A DNA stretch of 53,238 nucleotides from Candidatus Gastranaerophilales bacterium. GTDB taxonomy: Bacteria; Cyanobacteriota; Vampirovibrionia; Gastranaerophilales; Gastranaerophilaceae. Location: positions 1 to 53,238 of the forward strand of contig CALVAY010000011.1 of assembly GCA_944325665.1 (NCBI GenBank). Direction: 5' to 3'. Of the stretch, positions 18,771 through 26,869 are shown piece after piece. A program made the translations under genes and the position numbers. Each line of letters begins with the position of its first letter. The stretch's first letter is position 1. The notes beneath the pieces are model-generated. The model made no database searches, had not been told where the DNA came from, and saw nothing but the letters and a program-made list of their open reading frames with translations.

Positions 18771-19574
18771 CTAACATTTCTTTACCTCATCAATAAAATT
18801 AATTCTAAGAATTTTTTTTGCAATACCGCTTTTATAATCAAAAACAATTTCAGCGGCATTGAGCTGAGATAAATCAGATTGAGCAACGTCAAAACGTGAG
18901 GGAACAGAGGTTGTAAGACGTTTATAAGAGCCTTCAAATTCCATTCCGATAACACTGTCATAAGCTCCGCAAAAACCTGCGTCAGATAAATATGCGCAAG
19001 TGGAATTTAAAATTTTCTCATCAGCTGTTTGAACATGCGTATGAGTACCAACGACAGCTTTAATACCAAGGCTTTGGGCATATTTTGCAAAACAAATTTT
19101 CTCTGCCGTAGCTTCAGCGTGAAAATCAATAAAAGAAATCATATTATCAAAGTCAAATTCTTGTTTTAGCCTTGAAACTAATTCATCTAAGGCTTTAAAG
19201 GGGCAATCAATAGGGGGCATAAAAGTTCTGCCCAGCATATTAATTACAACAATTTTATTATCAAAAACACGATACCCGACACCGGGGACATTTGAATAAT
19301 TGTAGGGACGAACAAGAATAGGAGATTCGTCAATATAAGCAAAAATATCTTTTTTATCCCAAATGTGATTGCCCGATGTTAAGCAGTTTACTTTTAGCTC
19401 TAAAAATTCATCATGATTTTTTTTGGTCAAACCAAAGCCGTGTGAGGCATTTTCGGCATTTGCAATCACAAAGTCATATTTTGAAATATTATCACTCAAA
19501 AATTTCTGTACAATTTCTCTTCCGGGGCGACCTACTATATCACCCAAAAAAAGAAGTTTAAAGTTTTTTGACAT
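18771..19574 (-). CDS. ymdB: YmdB-type metallophosphoesterase
   Basis: Calcineurin-like phosphoesterase of the YmdB family, 267 residues, which in Bacillus hydrolyses 2',3'-cyclic nucleotides. Motifs: LFLGDIVGRPGRE at the N-terminus, NAENASHG, TSGNHIWD, the histidine in DFHAEATAEK, and VGTHTHVQTAD. The ATG follows the rny stop codon after 3 bases without a Shine-Dalgarno sequence, so translation is probably coupled. Adjacency to rny is conserved in several phyla and supports a shared role in RNA turnover. Confidence 0.92.
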   Translation of the reverse strand: MSKNFKLLFLGDIVGRPGREIVQKFLSDNISKYDFVIANAENASHGFGLTKKNHDEFLELKVNCLTSGNHIWDKKDIFAYIDESPILVRPYNYSNVPGVGYRVFDNKIVVINMLGRTFMPPIDCPFKALDELVSRLKQEFDFDNMISFIDFHAEATAEKICFAKYAQSLGIKAVVGTHTHVQTADEKILNSTCAYLSDAGFCGAYDSVIGMEFEGSYKRLTTSVPSRFDVAQSDLSQLNAAEIVFDYKSGIAKKILRINFIDEVKKC

Positions 19575-19577
19575 AAG

Positions 19578-21110
19578 CTATTTCGCAATTTCAGTAACTC
19601 GGGCTTCCCTGACAACAGTAACTCTGATTTGTCCTGGATATTCAAGTTCATCCTCAATGCGTTTTGCTATATCACGAGCCAATTTCGCACTGGCAGCATC
19701 GTCAAACACATTAGGTTGAACCACAACCCTAACTTCACGACCTGCCTGAACTGCAAAGGACTGCCTAATGCCTTCATAGCTGCTTGCAATTTCTTCAAGC
19801 TTTTTGAGGCGTTTAATATAGATTTCAAGCGTATCTCGTCTTGCACCGGGTCTGCCTGCACTAACCGTGTCGGCAATTTTAACAAGTGCAGCAACAAGAG
19901 TATGGGCCGGAACATCATCATGGTGAGCTTCAATTGCATGAACAATTTCTTCTTTTTCGCCGTATCTTCTTGCAAGCTCAACACCCAAGGAAATATGAGT
20001 GCCCTCCTGCTCTTGATCAACGGCTTTACCAATATCATGCAACAAGCCCGCACGCTTTGCCTGATTAACATCAGCACCTAATTCGGATGCCAACATACCT
20101 GCAATTTGTGCAACTTCGATTGAATGTTTCAGCACATTTTGTCCATAGCTTGTTCTATAATATAAGCGTCCAAGAGTCTTGGTAAGCTCTTTGTTAAGGT
20201 TCATAATTCCAAGATCATGAGCTGCGCGCTCACCTTCTTGTCTCATTTTATTTTCAATTTCTTTTGTAGATTTTTCGTAAACTTCTTCAATTCTTACAGG
20301 GTGAATTCTGCCGTCAGCAATCAATTTTTCAATTGTTAAACGTGCAATCTCACGCCTTACGGGGTCAAATGAAGAAAGTACAACAGCCTCAGGTGTATCA
20401 TCGATTATAAGGTCAACACCTGTAAGCGTTTCTAACGTCCTTATGTTTCTGCCTTCACGGCCGATAATACGCCCCTTCATTTCATCAGAAGGAAGAGAAA
20501 CAACAGAAACGGTTGATTCAATAACCTGTTCTATTGCGCATCTTTGCATAACTTGAGATAAAATCTCTCTTGATTTTTCTTCAGCCGTATCTTTGATTTT
20601 TTGTTCATTTTCACGAATTAATTGGATTTGCTCTTGCGCCAATTCAACTTTTAACTGCTCAAGCAGCATATTTTTAGCTTCTTCGCGGGAAAGTTGAGCA
20701 ACGCGTTCAAGTTCAGATAATTGCTTTGCAACAATTTCAGCCAAATAATCTTCTTTATCAAGTAATTCGTCATATTTTTTATTAAGTTCGTGTTCTTTAT
20801 CAACATTCTTTTGAACACGTTCTTCAAGCTGCTCTTCTTTTTTCATTAAAGAATTTTCAAGACGATTGATTTCAGAGCGTCTTTCGCGAACTTCATCATC
20901 AAACTTTTGGCGTTCAAAGTGAAGCTGCTCTTTTGCAGCAACCATTGCTTCTTTTTTTAGGAAACTTTCTTTTTCTTCAAATTCCTTCTGAAGCTTTTTT
21001 TCATTCTCGCTTAAAACTTCTAATTTTGTCTTTTGTCTTACGTTTGCAACCGCCGATATAACAAGAGCCAGCGTTAATATTGCAACAAGTATATATATAA
21101 AATTACTAAT
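19578..21110 (-). CDS. rny: Ribonuclease Y, probable AUU start
   Basis: Membrane-anchored endoribonuclease that starts mRNA decay. Domains in order: N-terminal membrane helix, long charged coiled coil, KH domain (GRIIGREGRNIR) and HD domain (AGLLHDIGKA, AHHDD). The first ATG (20945) would give 455 residues and remove the membrane anchor. The same frame stays open for 55 further codons and encodes SNFIYILVAILTLALVISA, a clear transmembrane helix, giving 510 residues, the usual size. No ATG, GTG or TTG exists in that extension. ATT at 21110-21108 is the only convincing start, with AGAGG 9 bases upstream. It heads the rny-ymdB-PHP operon. Confidence 0.88.
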   Translation of the reverse strand: MSNFIYILVAILTLALVISAVANVRQKTKLEVLSENEKKLQKEFEEKESFLKKEAMVAAKEQLHFERQKFDDEVRERRSEINRLENSLMKKEEQLEERVQKNVDKEHELNKKYDELLDKEDYLAEIVAKQLSELERVAQLSREEAKNMLLEQLKVELAQEQIQLIRENEQKIKDTAEEKSREILSQVMQRCAIEQVIESTVSVVSLPSDEMKGRIIGREGRNIRTLETLTGVDLIIDDTPEAVVLSSFDPVRREIARLTIEKLIADGRIHPVRIEEVYEKSTKEIENKMRQEGERAAHDLGIMNLNKELTKTLGRLYYRTSYGQNVLKHSIEVAQIAGMLASELGADVNQAKRAGLLHDIGKAVDQEQEGTHISLGVELARRYGEKEEIVHAIEAHHDDVPAHTLVAALVKIADTVSAGRPGARRDTLEIYIKRLKKLEEIASSYEGIRQSFAVQAGREVRVVVQPNVFDDAASAKLARDIAKRIEDELEYPGQIRVTVVREARVTEIAK

Positions 21111-21150
21111 CTTCCTGTACCTCTTAAAAAAATTTCGCCAATTTAATAAA

Positions 21151-21159
21151 ATATTATCA
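21151..21159 (-). promoter_or_regulatory. rny: Candidate extended -10 of the rny operon
   Basis: On the minus strand TGATAATAT forms an extended -10 element. It would start transcription about 30-40 bases before the AUU codon, leaving room for the AGAGG binding site. No clear -35 element is visible, which is acceptable for an extended -10. Confidence 0.4.
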
Positions 21160-21282
21160 TGAAATCAAGATTTTTAACACTTTTTTTTAAAAATTAATTT
21201 TCCATATAAAATAATACCCTACAAACAGAGGATTTTTTTACATTTTATTTTATTATCTTTAAAAAATATCGCTAAAATAAAT

Positions 21283-21310
21283 ATGACATATCTTAATAAA
21301 TCATTATATT
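21283..21310 (+). promoter_or_regulatory. Promoter of the 78-residue protein gene
   Basis: A -35 element ATGACA (21283-21288) and a -10 element TATATT (21305-21310) are separated by 16 bases. The predicted transcript starts near 21317 and carries AAAGGA 5 bases before the ATG at 21339. The rest of the 228-base gap between rny and this gene is AT-rich with no further gene visible. Confidence 0.5.
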
Positions 21311-21338
21311 TTTAATGTAGTGTCGTGAAAGGAATGAA

Positions 21339-21575
21339 ATGCTTACAAATCTTGTTTCTATGATTACAAAGTCAATACAAACAACTCAAAGCGCGCCTGT
21401 CAGCAGCAAAAAAAGCTACAATCCTTTTGCGCAAGACCAAAACCCGTTTTTAGGTTCAGGTTTTTCTTCATCCCAAAGCTACGGTAAAAACACACCGGTT
21501 ATGGGCGGGTATTTCGCGGGATATTATAACGGCAAGCCAAATATTGTCGGAAGAAAATTGTTTATCGAGGTTTAA
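21339..21575 (+). CDS. Small hypothetical protein, 78 residues
   Basis: A small protein with a strong binding site (AAAGGA, 5 bases before the ATG) and its own promoter. The N-terminus is polar, the middle is rich in Ser, Gln and Asn (NPFAQDQNPFLGSGF), and the C-terminus is aromatic and glycine-rich (GGYFAGYYNGKPNIVG followed by RKLFIEV). No signal peptide or membrane segment is evident and no family is recognised. Its TAA overlaps the TAA of the convergent gene, sharing TTAA. Confidence 0.7.
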   Translation: MLTNLVSMITKSIQTTQSAPVSSKKSYNPFAQDQNPFLGSGFSSSQSYGKNTPVMGGYFAGYYNGKPNIVGRKLFIEV

Positions 21576-22900
21576 CCCTTAAAGGCAAACTTCTGCTCCA
21601 TTTGTGTTTCAAGTTTTTTAATGGCAGGATTAATAGTTTCTCCGCCTTGTTTTTTCTTTCTTAAAACAATATTCATCATTGGCTGAAGTATGCCTATTGC
21701 GGCTGCACCGATTAATATATTTGCAATAACCGCAGCACCTTTGATATTTTTCGTTTGTTTTAAAAACTTATCCAAATCTGCTTGAGATTTTGCACTTTCA
21801 AGAAGTTTTGAGATATTTTGCGATGCCTGCTTAACTTTATTAGGTTCAATGTGAGCAAGTGAATCAATTACTCCGTCGCTTCCTTTTAGTGTTGGAATAT
21901 CGCCTGAAATTTTAAGCATTTTTGTTAGCGCGTTGTCGTTATTGTAGATGTAATCCAGAACTTCATCGCCGTTTTTAGCAGCCATAGTTTTGATTGCATC
22001 GGGTAAATCTTTTGATTTTAAAAGCTCGGGCAATTTTTCACTGCTTAAAAGTTGATATTCTGTTTCAATCGGCTTTTTAAATACCTTTTCACTTATTTTT
22101 TCCAAGCCTTTTTGAATCGGAAGCGCAAGGCAGTATATGAAAAGAATTTGAAAACCTTCTTTAAAGCCGATTTCAAATCTTTCGCCTTCTCTTCCTTGAG
22201 CAAGTCTTGTTGCAGTAATACCTGCATCAAGAATAGACATGTTCATAACAGGATTATACATAAAGCCTGAAAGCGCTTTTGAAACAGAACCTTTAAATGA
22301 AGTTTCAGAGCTTTTCGGAGCAAATGCGCCAAATGTGTTATTGTTTTTCAACTCTTTATTAACAGCATTTTTAAGCTCCATTTTTTTCCTGTATTTTTCT
22401 TCGAGCTCTTTTTGAGTTGTTTTTTGCTTATAGATAATCAAGCCGCTAAGACCCGCAAGGGTTGCAGCCGTTGCGGTTAAGAATTTTGCAACGTGAAGTC
22501 TTTTGTATAGTTTTTGAACATTATCATTTTTTAAAATATTTTCAAGAACTTGTTTTTGATTTTTATCTTTTGCGTTATTTACCAAAAACTCAAGCCTGTC
22601 AAGCTTTCCTTGCGCATTTTTCTTTAGGTTTCTAATGTCAAAATTCGGGTCGGCTTTAAAAAATTTATATATGGTTTTGTCGAAAACTTTTTTTAAGAAA
22701 GGAATACCGCCAATCCAAAGAACTTCTGTACCGAATTCCTCGATTGCTCTTTCTCTTCCGTCTTCTTTTGAAGCTTGCTTGTCATAAATATATGTAATAG
22801 CGCAGTTACTTAAAGTATCTTTTGCCGCTATGGGTATGACAGAACCGTTGTTATTGCTTAATTTTTGTATAATTTTTGTTGTTACGCTTAAATTTGACAT
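21572..22900 (-). CDS. Lineage-type membrane protein with FKG motifs
   Basis: Hypothetical protein of 442 residues with probable membrane segments near 145-165 (ATAATLAGLSGLIIY), 250-270 (ILFIYCLALPIQKG) and 395-420 (AVIANILIGAAAIGILQPMM), separated by lysine-rich, charged stretches. It carries ETSFKG near residue 205 and ends with FAFKG at the extreme C-terminus, the motif found in three other unassigned proteins here. AAGG lies 7 bases before the ATG. A 24-codon ORF ends 20 bases upstream in the same direction, so the two probably share an mRNA. Confidence 0.75.
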   Translation of the reverse strand: MSNLSVTTKIIQKLSNNNGSVIPIAAKDTLSNCAITYIYDKQASKEDGRERAIEEFGTEVLWIGGIPFLKKVFDKTIYKFFKADPNFDIRNLKKNAQGKLDRLEFLVNNAKDKNQKQVLENILKNDNVQKLYKRLHVAKFLTATAATLAGLSGLIIYKQKTTQKELEEKYRKKMELKNAVNKELKNNNTFGAFAPKSSETSFKGSVSKALSGFMYNPVMNMSILDAGITATRLAQGREGERFEIGFKEGFQILFIYCLALPIQKGLEKISEKVFKKPIETEYQLLSSEKLPELLKSKDLPDAIKTMAAKNGDEVLDYIYNNDNALTKMLKISGDIPTLKGSDGVIDSLAHIEPNKVKQASQNISKLLESAKSQADLDKFLKQTKNIKGAAVIANILIGAAAIGILQPMMNIVLRKKKQGGETINPAIKKLETQMEQKFAFKG

Positions 22901-22920
22901 TTTCTTACCTTACAAATTTC

Positions 22921-22995
22921 TTATAGTCCCCAAATAAGGTTCATAAGTCTTTGAACCCTTCCGTTAATCTGTAAAGTACGTCGCATATTTTTCAT
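22921..22995 (-). CDS. Tiny basic ORF B (24 residues)
   Basis: A 24-codon ORF starting MKNMRRTLQINGRVQR, with GAAGG 8 bases before the ATG. It is related to the 26-codon ORF at 23127-23207: the binding site and spacing are the same, and both share the blocks CGACGTA, TTTACA and GTTCAA in the same order, as well as an RR...RVQ pattern in the peptide. It ends 20 bases before the gene at 21572-22900 and could be a leader peptide or a small protein. I recognise no family. Confidence 0.45.
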   Translation of the reverse strand: MKNMRRTLQINGRVQRLMNLIWGL

Positions 22996-23079
22996 ACAAA
23001 TTACCTTCACTTATAAATTAACAATTGTGATGACATTTTTTTGCTCTTTTTTCAGGTATTTGTTAAATATTTTAAACTA

Positions 23080-23105
23080 AAAGAGCCACCTTTTGGCGGC
23101 TCTTT
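23080..23105 (-). terminator. Terminator after tiny ORF A
   Basis: An 11-bp stem with one mismatch (AAAGAGCCaCC / GGcGGCTCTTT) and a TTTT loop. On the minus strand it is followed by TAGTTTAAAATATTT. It lies 21 bases after the stop of the 26-codon ORF and ends that short transcript. No other gene on this strand could use it. Confidence 0.7.
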
Positions 23106-23126
23106 GAGGTTCATATTTAAATTTAT

Positions 23127-23207
23127 TTAATCAATACGAACATATACACGAGCCGCTTGAACTCTTGTAAATCTACGTCGTAAAAATTCAAATAAAGTTT
23201 TTAGCAT
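23127..23207 (-). CDS. Tiny arginine-rich ORF A (26 residues)
   Basis: A 26-codon ORF beginning MLKTLFEFLRRRFTRVQ and continuing with a basic tail that ends VRID. It has a complete transcription unit of its own: promoter TGGACA-17-TAAAAT, GAAGG 8 bases before the ATG, and a terminator 21 bases after the stop. The peptide has six or seven arginines and could be an amphipathic helix. It is related to the 24-codon ORF at 22921-22995. No family is recognised; regulator, membrane-active peptide, or translated small RNA are all possible. Confidence 0.5.
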   Translation of the reverse strand: MLKTLFEFLRRRFTRVQAARVYVRID

Positions 23208-23237
23208 GTAAAATACCTTCTTATCTTGAGCCTAAAT

Positions 23238-23266
23238 ATTTTACACCTAAAAAATATTTTTGTCCA
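23238..23266 (-). promoter_or_regulatory. Promoter of tiny ORF A
   Basis: On the minus strand, TGGACA (23266-23261) and TAAAAT (23243-23238) are separated by 17 bases, close to the sigma-70 consensus. Transcription would start near 23231, giving a leader of about 24 bases that holds the GAAGG binding site. Confidence 0.6.
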
Positions 23267-23283
23267 CAAGCGTATATATTTCG

Positions 23284-23661
23284 TTAAGCAATGTTAAGAT
23301 TATCTTCAAGCGTAATCTTCATTCTGCCTGCTTCGGGGTTTGTTAGCTCGATAATAATTTTATTTACCCCGTTTTTAAGGCACTCGACATGCTCCAATAA
23401 GCGCATTGTACCTTCTTGCCCCAAGCGGAAGCGAATAGGGTTTAATTCGCTCACGGAATTTGCAAAAAGCTCAATACCTTGCGTAATAAAACTGATTGCT
23501 TCTTTTGTGAACTTGTAGTCATTAATTTGAACATAATCCAGCCCGCTTATAACGCCCGGGCCCAATACGTTCTTAAGGTCAAATTCAATCCCCTCATCGC
23601 ACTTGCGAAGAGAACCTTTTTTGTACACCCTTTTGATTAAAAAATCAGGGACAACAGCCAT
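23284..23661 (-). CDS. Conserved hypothetical protein, 125 residues
   Basis: A soluble protein beginning MAVVPDFLIKRVYKKGSLRK, followed by a region with GPGVISGLDYVQIND and a predicted alpha/beta mix ending in an amphipathic strand-rich part. I recognise no catalytic motif and no named family. An AGGAG lies 9 bases before the ATG (aaaggagttaaaat on the minus strand). It lies between the GH35 gene and the tiny ORFs, in the same direction. Confidence 0.7.
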   Translation of the reverse strand: MAVVPDFLIKRVYKKGSLRKCDEGIEFDLKNVLGPGVISGLDYVQINDYKFTKEAISFITQGIELFANSVSELNPIRFRLGQEGTMRLLEHVECLKNGVNKIIIELTNPEAGRMKITLEDNLNIA

Positions 23662-23705
23662 ATTTTAACTCCTTTATATTTAGTATGCGAAGATTGCGTT
23701 GTTAA

Positions 23706-26135
23706 TTAAAAAAGCTGATAGACTTTATGGTTCTCTATATTTATTATAACACCATTTAAGTAGTTTTTAAAGTCTATAACCCCTTTAATTCTGTGGCTTT
23801 TTTCCCAAATAACAATCTGTATTTTATTATTTTTTTGAAGAAATTCATAGGGCAGATAAAACTTTGTTTGATTGGCATTATGTCTTATGTATCTGCCTAT
23901 TTTTACTCCGTTTAAAAATATTGTAGCACGTCTGAAGGGAGTTTTCTCCATATCTAAAACAAAGGGAGCAAAAACGTCTTTGTCAAAGTATTTTTCAGGA
24001 ATTTCAAATTCCTTTTCAAGACAAGCCAAATACGGTGCTTGTCCTTCTTGCATTTCCCTTTTATCAAGAGAAATTCGCCCTCTTATGTGCCAGTCGATAA
24101 GCTCTTGCGTGTCGCATTTAAAGTATATCAAACCTCTTGGAGTGCCGATATTATTTGTAAAACCTCTATCAAAACCTAAATTTTGAACAAGGACGCAAAT
24201 TTCATTGTTGTCATTATTATATACATCAGGATTAACATCAACAACAATATGCTCATCAACGCTTGCAAGGTTATCATGCTTATAGCTGTTACGATTTAAA
24301 ATTTCATAACCGTTAATGTAAATTGCAAAAATGTGCCTTGCGGTAATTGAAATTTCTCTTACTTTGTTTGAAATTTTACCCCTGTACCAAACAAATTCCG
24401 AATAAACATCCGATTGGAAACTGTCTTGAAGAGTGAAATCTTCATTGTGTTTAATTTTTTTCCAAGAAGAATAATCATAGTCTTTTTCAATTTCAGGAGC
24501 ACAAAAATAAACATCAAAATCGGTTAATTTAACTCGCAAGGATGATGTTTGAGGCGTATAGCATTGAGAATTAAACCCGCCTTCAAGAGTGTAGGTTTTA
24601 ATTTCTTTTTCATTTTCTATTGCAATTCGACCATCGGGATAGATGAATTTTGCCCCAAAAATCAATTTATTTTCAAGCTTCCAGCACTCATCGGAAGTTT
24701 TTCTTGTTAGGAATATAATTAAAGTCTTTTTGCCGTTGGCTTCAAAAGTTAAAGTTTCAAAGTCAGAGCAATCCGCACTGTAATTTTGAATATTACCAGA
24801 TGAATCTTCAATTGTGATTGAATTTTTCTCATCAGCCAAAACAAAAATCGCTTGAGAAGAGCCATTATCCAGCTTCGCAAAAATTTCTACTCCGCTTTTT
24901 ACAATTTTACAAGCGTATAGAGAAAGGTTTTCAGGAAGGATTTTCATATCAAACGATTCAAGGTTAACCCCGTCTATCATAGTTTCGCAACTGTTGAAAT
25001 TTCTAATAAATTTCCAAGTGCAGCTGTTTATTAAGTCTTCTCTTTCTTTAAAATAGCAGCCTTGAGGGACTTCAACATCAGATTCTTTTGGCCCTGTCTG
25101 AGATAAGTTAAAGGCATCCAAGAAATAGTTAATCTCTTTTGCTTTTTTAAAATTATCTTTAATAATACCCAATTCGCTTATGGGAGAAGCAAAATCATAG
25201 CTTGTATAAACTTCATCCGAACAGGTGTCTAAAATATTCGTACCGCCTGCACACATATAATGGTTAAACATTGTAACACCTTGGGACAAGGCAGTTTTTG
25301 TCATAATGTTGATATGGTCTTTACCCATATCTTCTCTTATTTTTTCATAACCGTAGCCAAGCCACTTATCATACCAGCCTGACTGCATTTCAGCTATAAA
25401 CATGGGAGAATTTTCGCTAAAACACCTTGTCATATCTTCAAGATTATCTAAGGTATCAAAACTGTATGTTTCTTCTCTCCAGTTGGTTTTCGGGTTTATG
25501 TAGGGATAAATATCGCAAGCGTAAATATCAACCACATCGGCATAAAGTCCCGCAATATAGGCATCATTGTGAAAAATTGGAACATTAATACCATAAGAGC
25601 GAACAATTTGATACAACTCTTGAAGATACTCAACCTCGCCGCCGTTTGTCGAATATTCGTTTTCAATTTGTATTGCAATCAGATTGTCAAAATCTTTTAC
25701 AATGGGCAAAACCTTGCCATACCAGTCTTTTAGGTTATCCATATAAGCTTTTGAATAGATGTAATCGCCATCTTTTCTGTTTCTCGGGATAACATCTTTA
25801 TCTTTTAAAAGCCAATAAGGAAGACCGCCTGCCGATACCTCTGCGTTTATATAAGGCCCCGGGCGGACTATGATAAACATTCCCAAATCTTTTGCACACT
25901 GAAACAATTCGGCTATATTTTTATAACCCTCAAAATCCCAAACGCCCTTTTGAGGATTGTGAAAAGACCAACAAAGATATAAATCAACACAGTTATAACC
26001 GCCGGCTTTCATTTTTGCCAGCCTGTCAAACCATTCTTTTTTACCAAAAGTTCTAAAATAATGAATTGTGCCCGACTTAAGGACAATTCTCTCGCCGTTA
26101 ACTATAAGAGAGTGTTTATCAAATTTTATATCCAT
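23706..26135 (-). CDS. Glycoside hydrolase family 35 beta-galactosidase
   Basis: Retaining beta-galactosidase, 809 residues. The N-terminal TIM barrel (about 1-330) has RPGPYINAEVSAGGLPYWL near 91-109, the acid/base region IQIENEYS near 155-162, and the nucleophile in FIAEMQSGW (E249). Beta-sandwich domains follow, as usual in the family. No signal peptide is present, so it should act on imported galactosides in the cytosol. There is no transporter or sugar regulator next to it. It has no Shine-Dalgarno sequence and TAAAAT ends 6 bases before the ATG, which predicts a leaderless mRNA. Acquisition from another gut bacterium is possible but not shown here. Confidence 0.93.
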   Translation of the reverse strand: MDIKFDKHSLIVNGERIVLKSGTIHYFRTFGKKEWFDRLAKMKAGGYNCVDLYLCWSFHNPQKGVWDFEGYKNIAELFQCAKDLGMFIIVRPGPYINAEVSAGGLPYWLLKDKDVIPRNRKDGDYIYSKAYMDNLKDWYGKVLPIVKDFDNLIAIQIENEYSTNGGEVEYLQELYQIVRSYGINVPIFHNDAYIAGLYADVVDIYACDIYPYINPKTNWREETYSFDTLDNLEDMTRCFSENSPMFIAEMQSGWYDKWLGYGYEKIREDMGKDHINIMTKTALSQGVTMFNHYMCAGGTNILDTCSDEVYTSYDFASPISELGIIKDNFKKAKEINYFLDAFNLSQTGPKESDVEVPQGCYFKEREDLINSCTWKFIRNFNSCETMIDGVNLESFDMKILPENLSLYACKIVKSGVEIFAKLDNGSSQAIFVLADEKNSITIEDSSGNIQNYSADCSDFETLTFEANGKKTLIIFLTRKTSDECWKLENKLIFGAKFIYPDGRIAIENEKEIKTYTLEGGFNSQCYTPQTSSLRVKLTDFDVYFCAPEIEKDYDYSSWKKIKHNEDFTLQDSFQSDVYSEFVWYRGKISNKVREISITARHIFAIYINGYEILNRNSYKHDNLASVDEHIVVDVNPDVYNNDNNEICVLVQNLGFDRGFTNNIGTPRGLIYFKCDTQELIDWHIRGRISLDKREMQEGQAPYLACLEKEFEIPEKYFDKDVFAPFVLDMEKTPFRRATIFLNGVKIGRYIRHNANQTKFYLPYEFLQKNNKIQIVIWEKSHRIKGVIDFKNYLNGVIINIENHKVYQLF

Positions 26136-26141
26136 AAAAGT

Positions 26142-26170
26142 ATTTTAGCCCTGATTTTTAAATTAGGCAA
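26142..26170 (-). promoter_or_regulatory. Promoter of the GH35 gene
   Basis: TTGCCT (26170-26165) and TAAAAT (26147-26142) are separated by 17 bases on the minus strand. The -10 ends 6 bases before the ATG, so transcription should start at the A of the start codon. Confidence 0.6.
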
Positions 26171-26224
26171 CAATTTGTTTAATAGTGTGTTTTGTTTAAG
26201 AAACGTTAAAATATATTAAGAAAT

Positions 26225-26324
26225 TTGCATACTAAACTTTTTTGTGTAATAATGAAAATCGTTAATAGTCTAACCATTCCTTTCTTGACTTATGCGATTT
26301 GTTTATCAAGTCGCATTTTATTTT
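26225..26324 (+). ncRNA. Candidate small RNA with promoter and terminator
   Basis: A promoter-like pair TTGCAT (26225-26230) and TAATAA (26247-26252), spaced 16 bases, would start a transcript near 26259. It would end at a strong intrinsic terminator at 26292-26324, giving an RNA of about 65 bases. No plus-strand gene lies upstream that could otherwise need this terminator. An ORF of 31 codons runs through the region but crosses the terminator, so coding is unlikely. The boundaries are predictions. Confidence 0.4.
26292..26324 (+). terminator. Intrinsic terminator upstream of ruvC
   Basis: A 10-bp stem, ATGCGATTTG / CAAGTCGCAT with one G-U pair, a five-base loop TTTAT, then TTTATTTT. On the minus strand there is no T-run after it, so it works on the plus strand only. 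Confidence 0.75.
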
Positions 26325-26343
26325 GCAAATTTTCATTAATTTT

Positions 26344-26371
26344 TTGACCCCAAAAAGTTTTAAAATATAAT
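26344..26371 (+). promoter_or_regulatory. ruvC: Consensus promoter of ruvC, leaderless
   Basis: TTGACC (26344-26349) and a perfect TATAAT (26366-26371) are separated by 16 bases. The hexamer ends 6 bases before the ATG at 26378, so the predicted first transcribed base is the A of the start codon. No Shine-Dalgarno sequence is present. Confidence 0.75.
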
Positions 26372-26377
26372 TATTAT

Positions 26378-26869
26378 ATGAGAATTTTAGGCATAGACCC
26401 CGGGATTGGTATCACCGGATACAGTATCATAGAGGCGGATGAGAACAACTACAAGCTTATCAGCTCGGGTTCCGTGCAGACAGACAAAAATAAAACTCAC
26501 CAAAAAAGACTTTTAGAGCTTTATAACGATATAAAAGAAATTTGCAAAACCTTTAAGCCTGACAGTGCAGGAATTGAGCAGCTGTTTTTCTTTAAAAACC
26601 AAAAAACCATAATCCCCGTAGCACAGGCAAGGGGCGTTATTCTTATGGCTCTTGAAGAAGCAGGGCTTGAGGTTGGAGAATATACTCCAATGGTTGTGAA
26701 GCAGTCTTTAACGGGTCATGGCAGAGCAAGCAAGGATGAAGTCAGGTCTATGGTAGAGAGATTTATTGAGCTGAACAAAAACACAAAGCTCGATGATACG
26801 GTTGACTCAATTGCAATAGGCATCTGTCATGCAAGAAATATGGAAATTAAAAACAGGGAGTTAGTATAA
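26378..26869 (+). CDS. ruvC: Holliday junction endonuclease RuvC
   Basis: Resolves Holliday junctions during recombination. The 163 residues begin MRILGIDPGIGITGYS, and the four acidic catalytic residues are visible at D7, E67, D140 and D143. The gene is followed directly by a small membrane-protein gene. Its promoter places the transcription start on the start codon, so the mRNA is probably leaderless. The 20 bases after the terminator of the candidate small RNA begin this gene's promoter region. Confidence 0.96.
   Translation: MRILGIDPGIGITGYSIIEADENNYKLISSGSVQTDKNKTHQKRLLELYNDIKEICKTFKPDSAGIEQLFFFKNQKTIIPVAQARGVILMALEEAGLEVGEYTPMVVKQSLTGHGRASKDEVRSMVERFIELNKNTKLDDTVDSIAIGICHARNMEIKNRELV

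Noticed and set aside
19667-20081. Long alternative frames inside rny
   Set aside because: Both overlap the KH/HD coding region of rny, and their translations have no family features.
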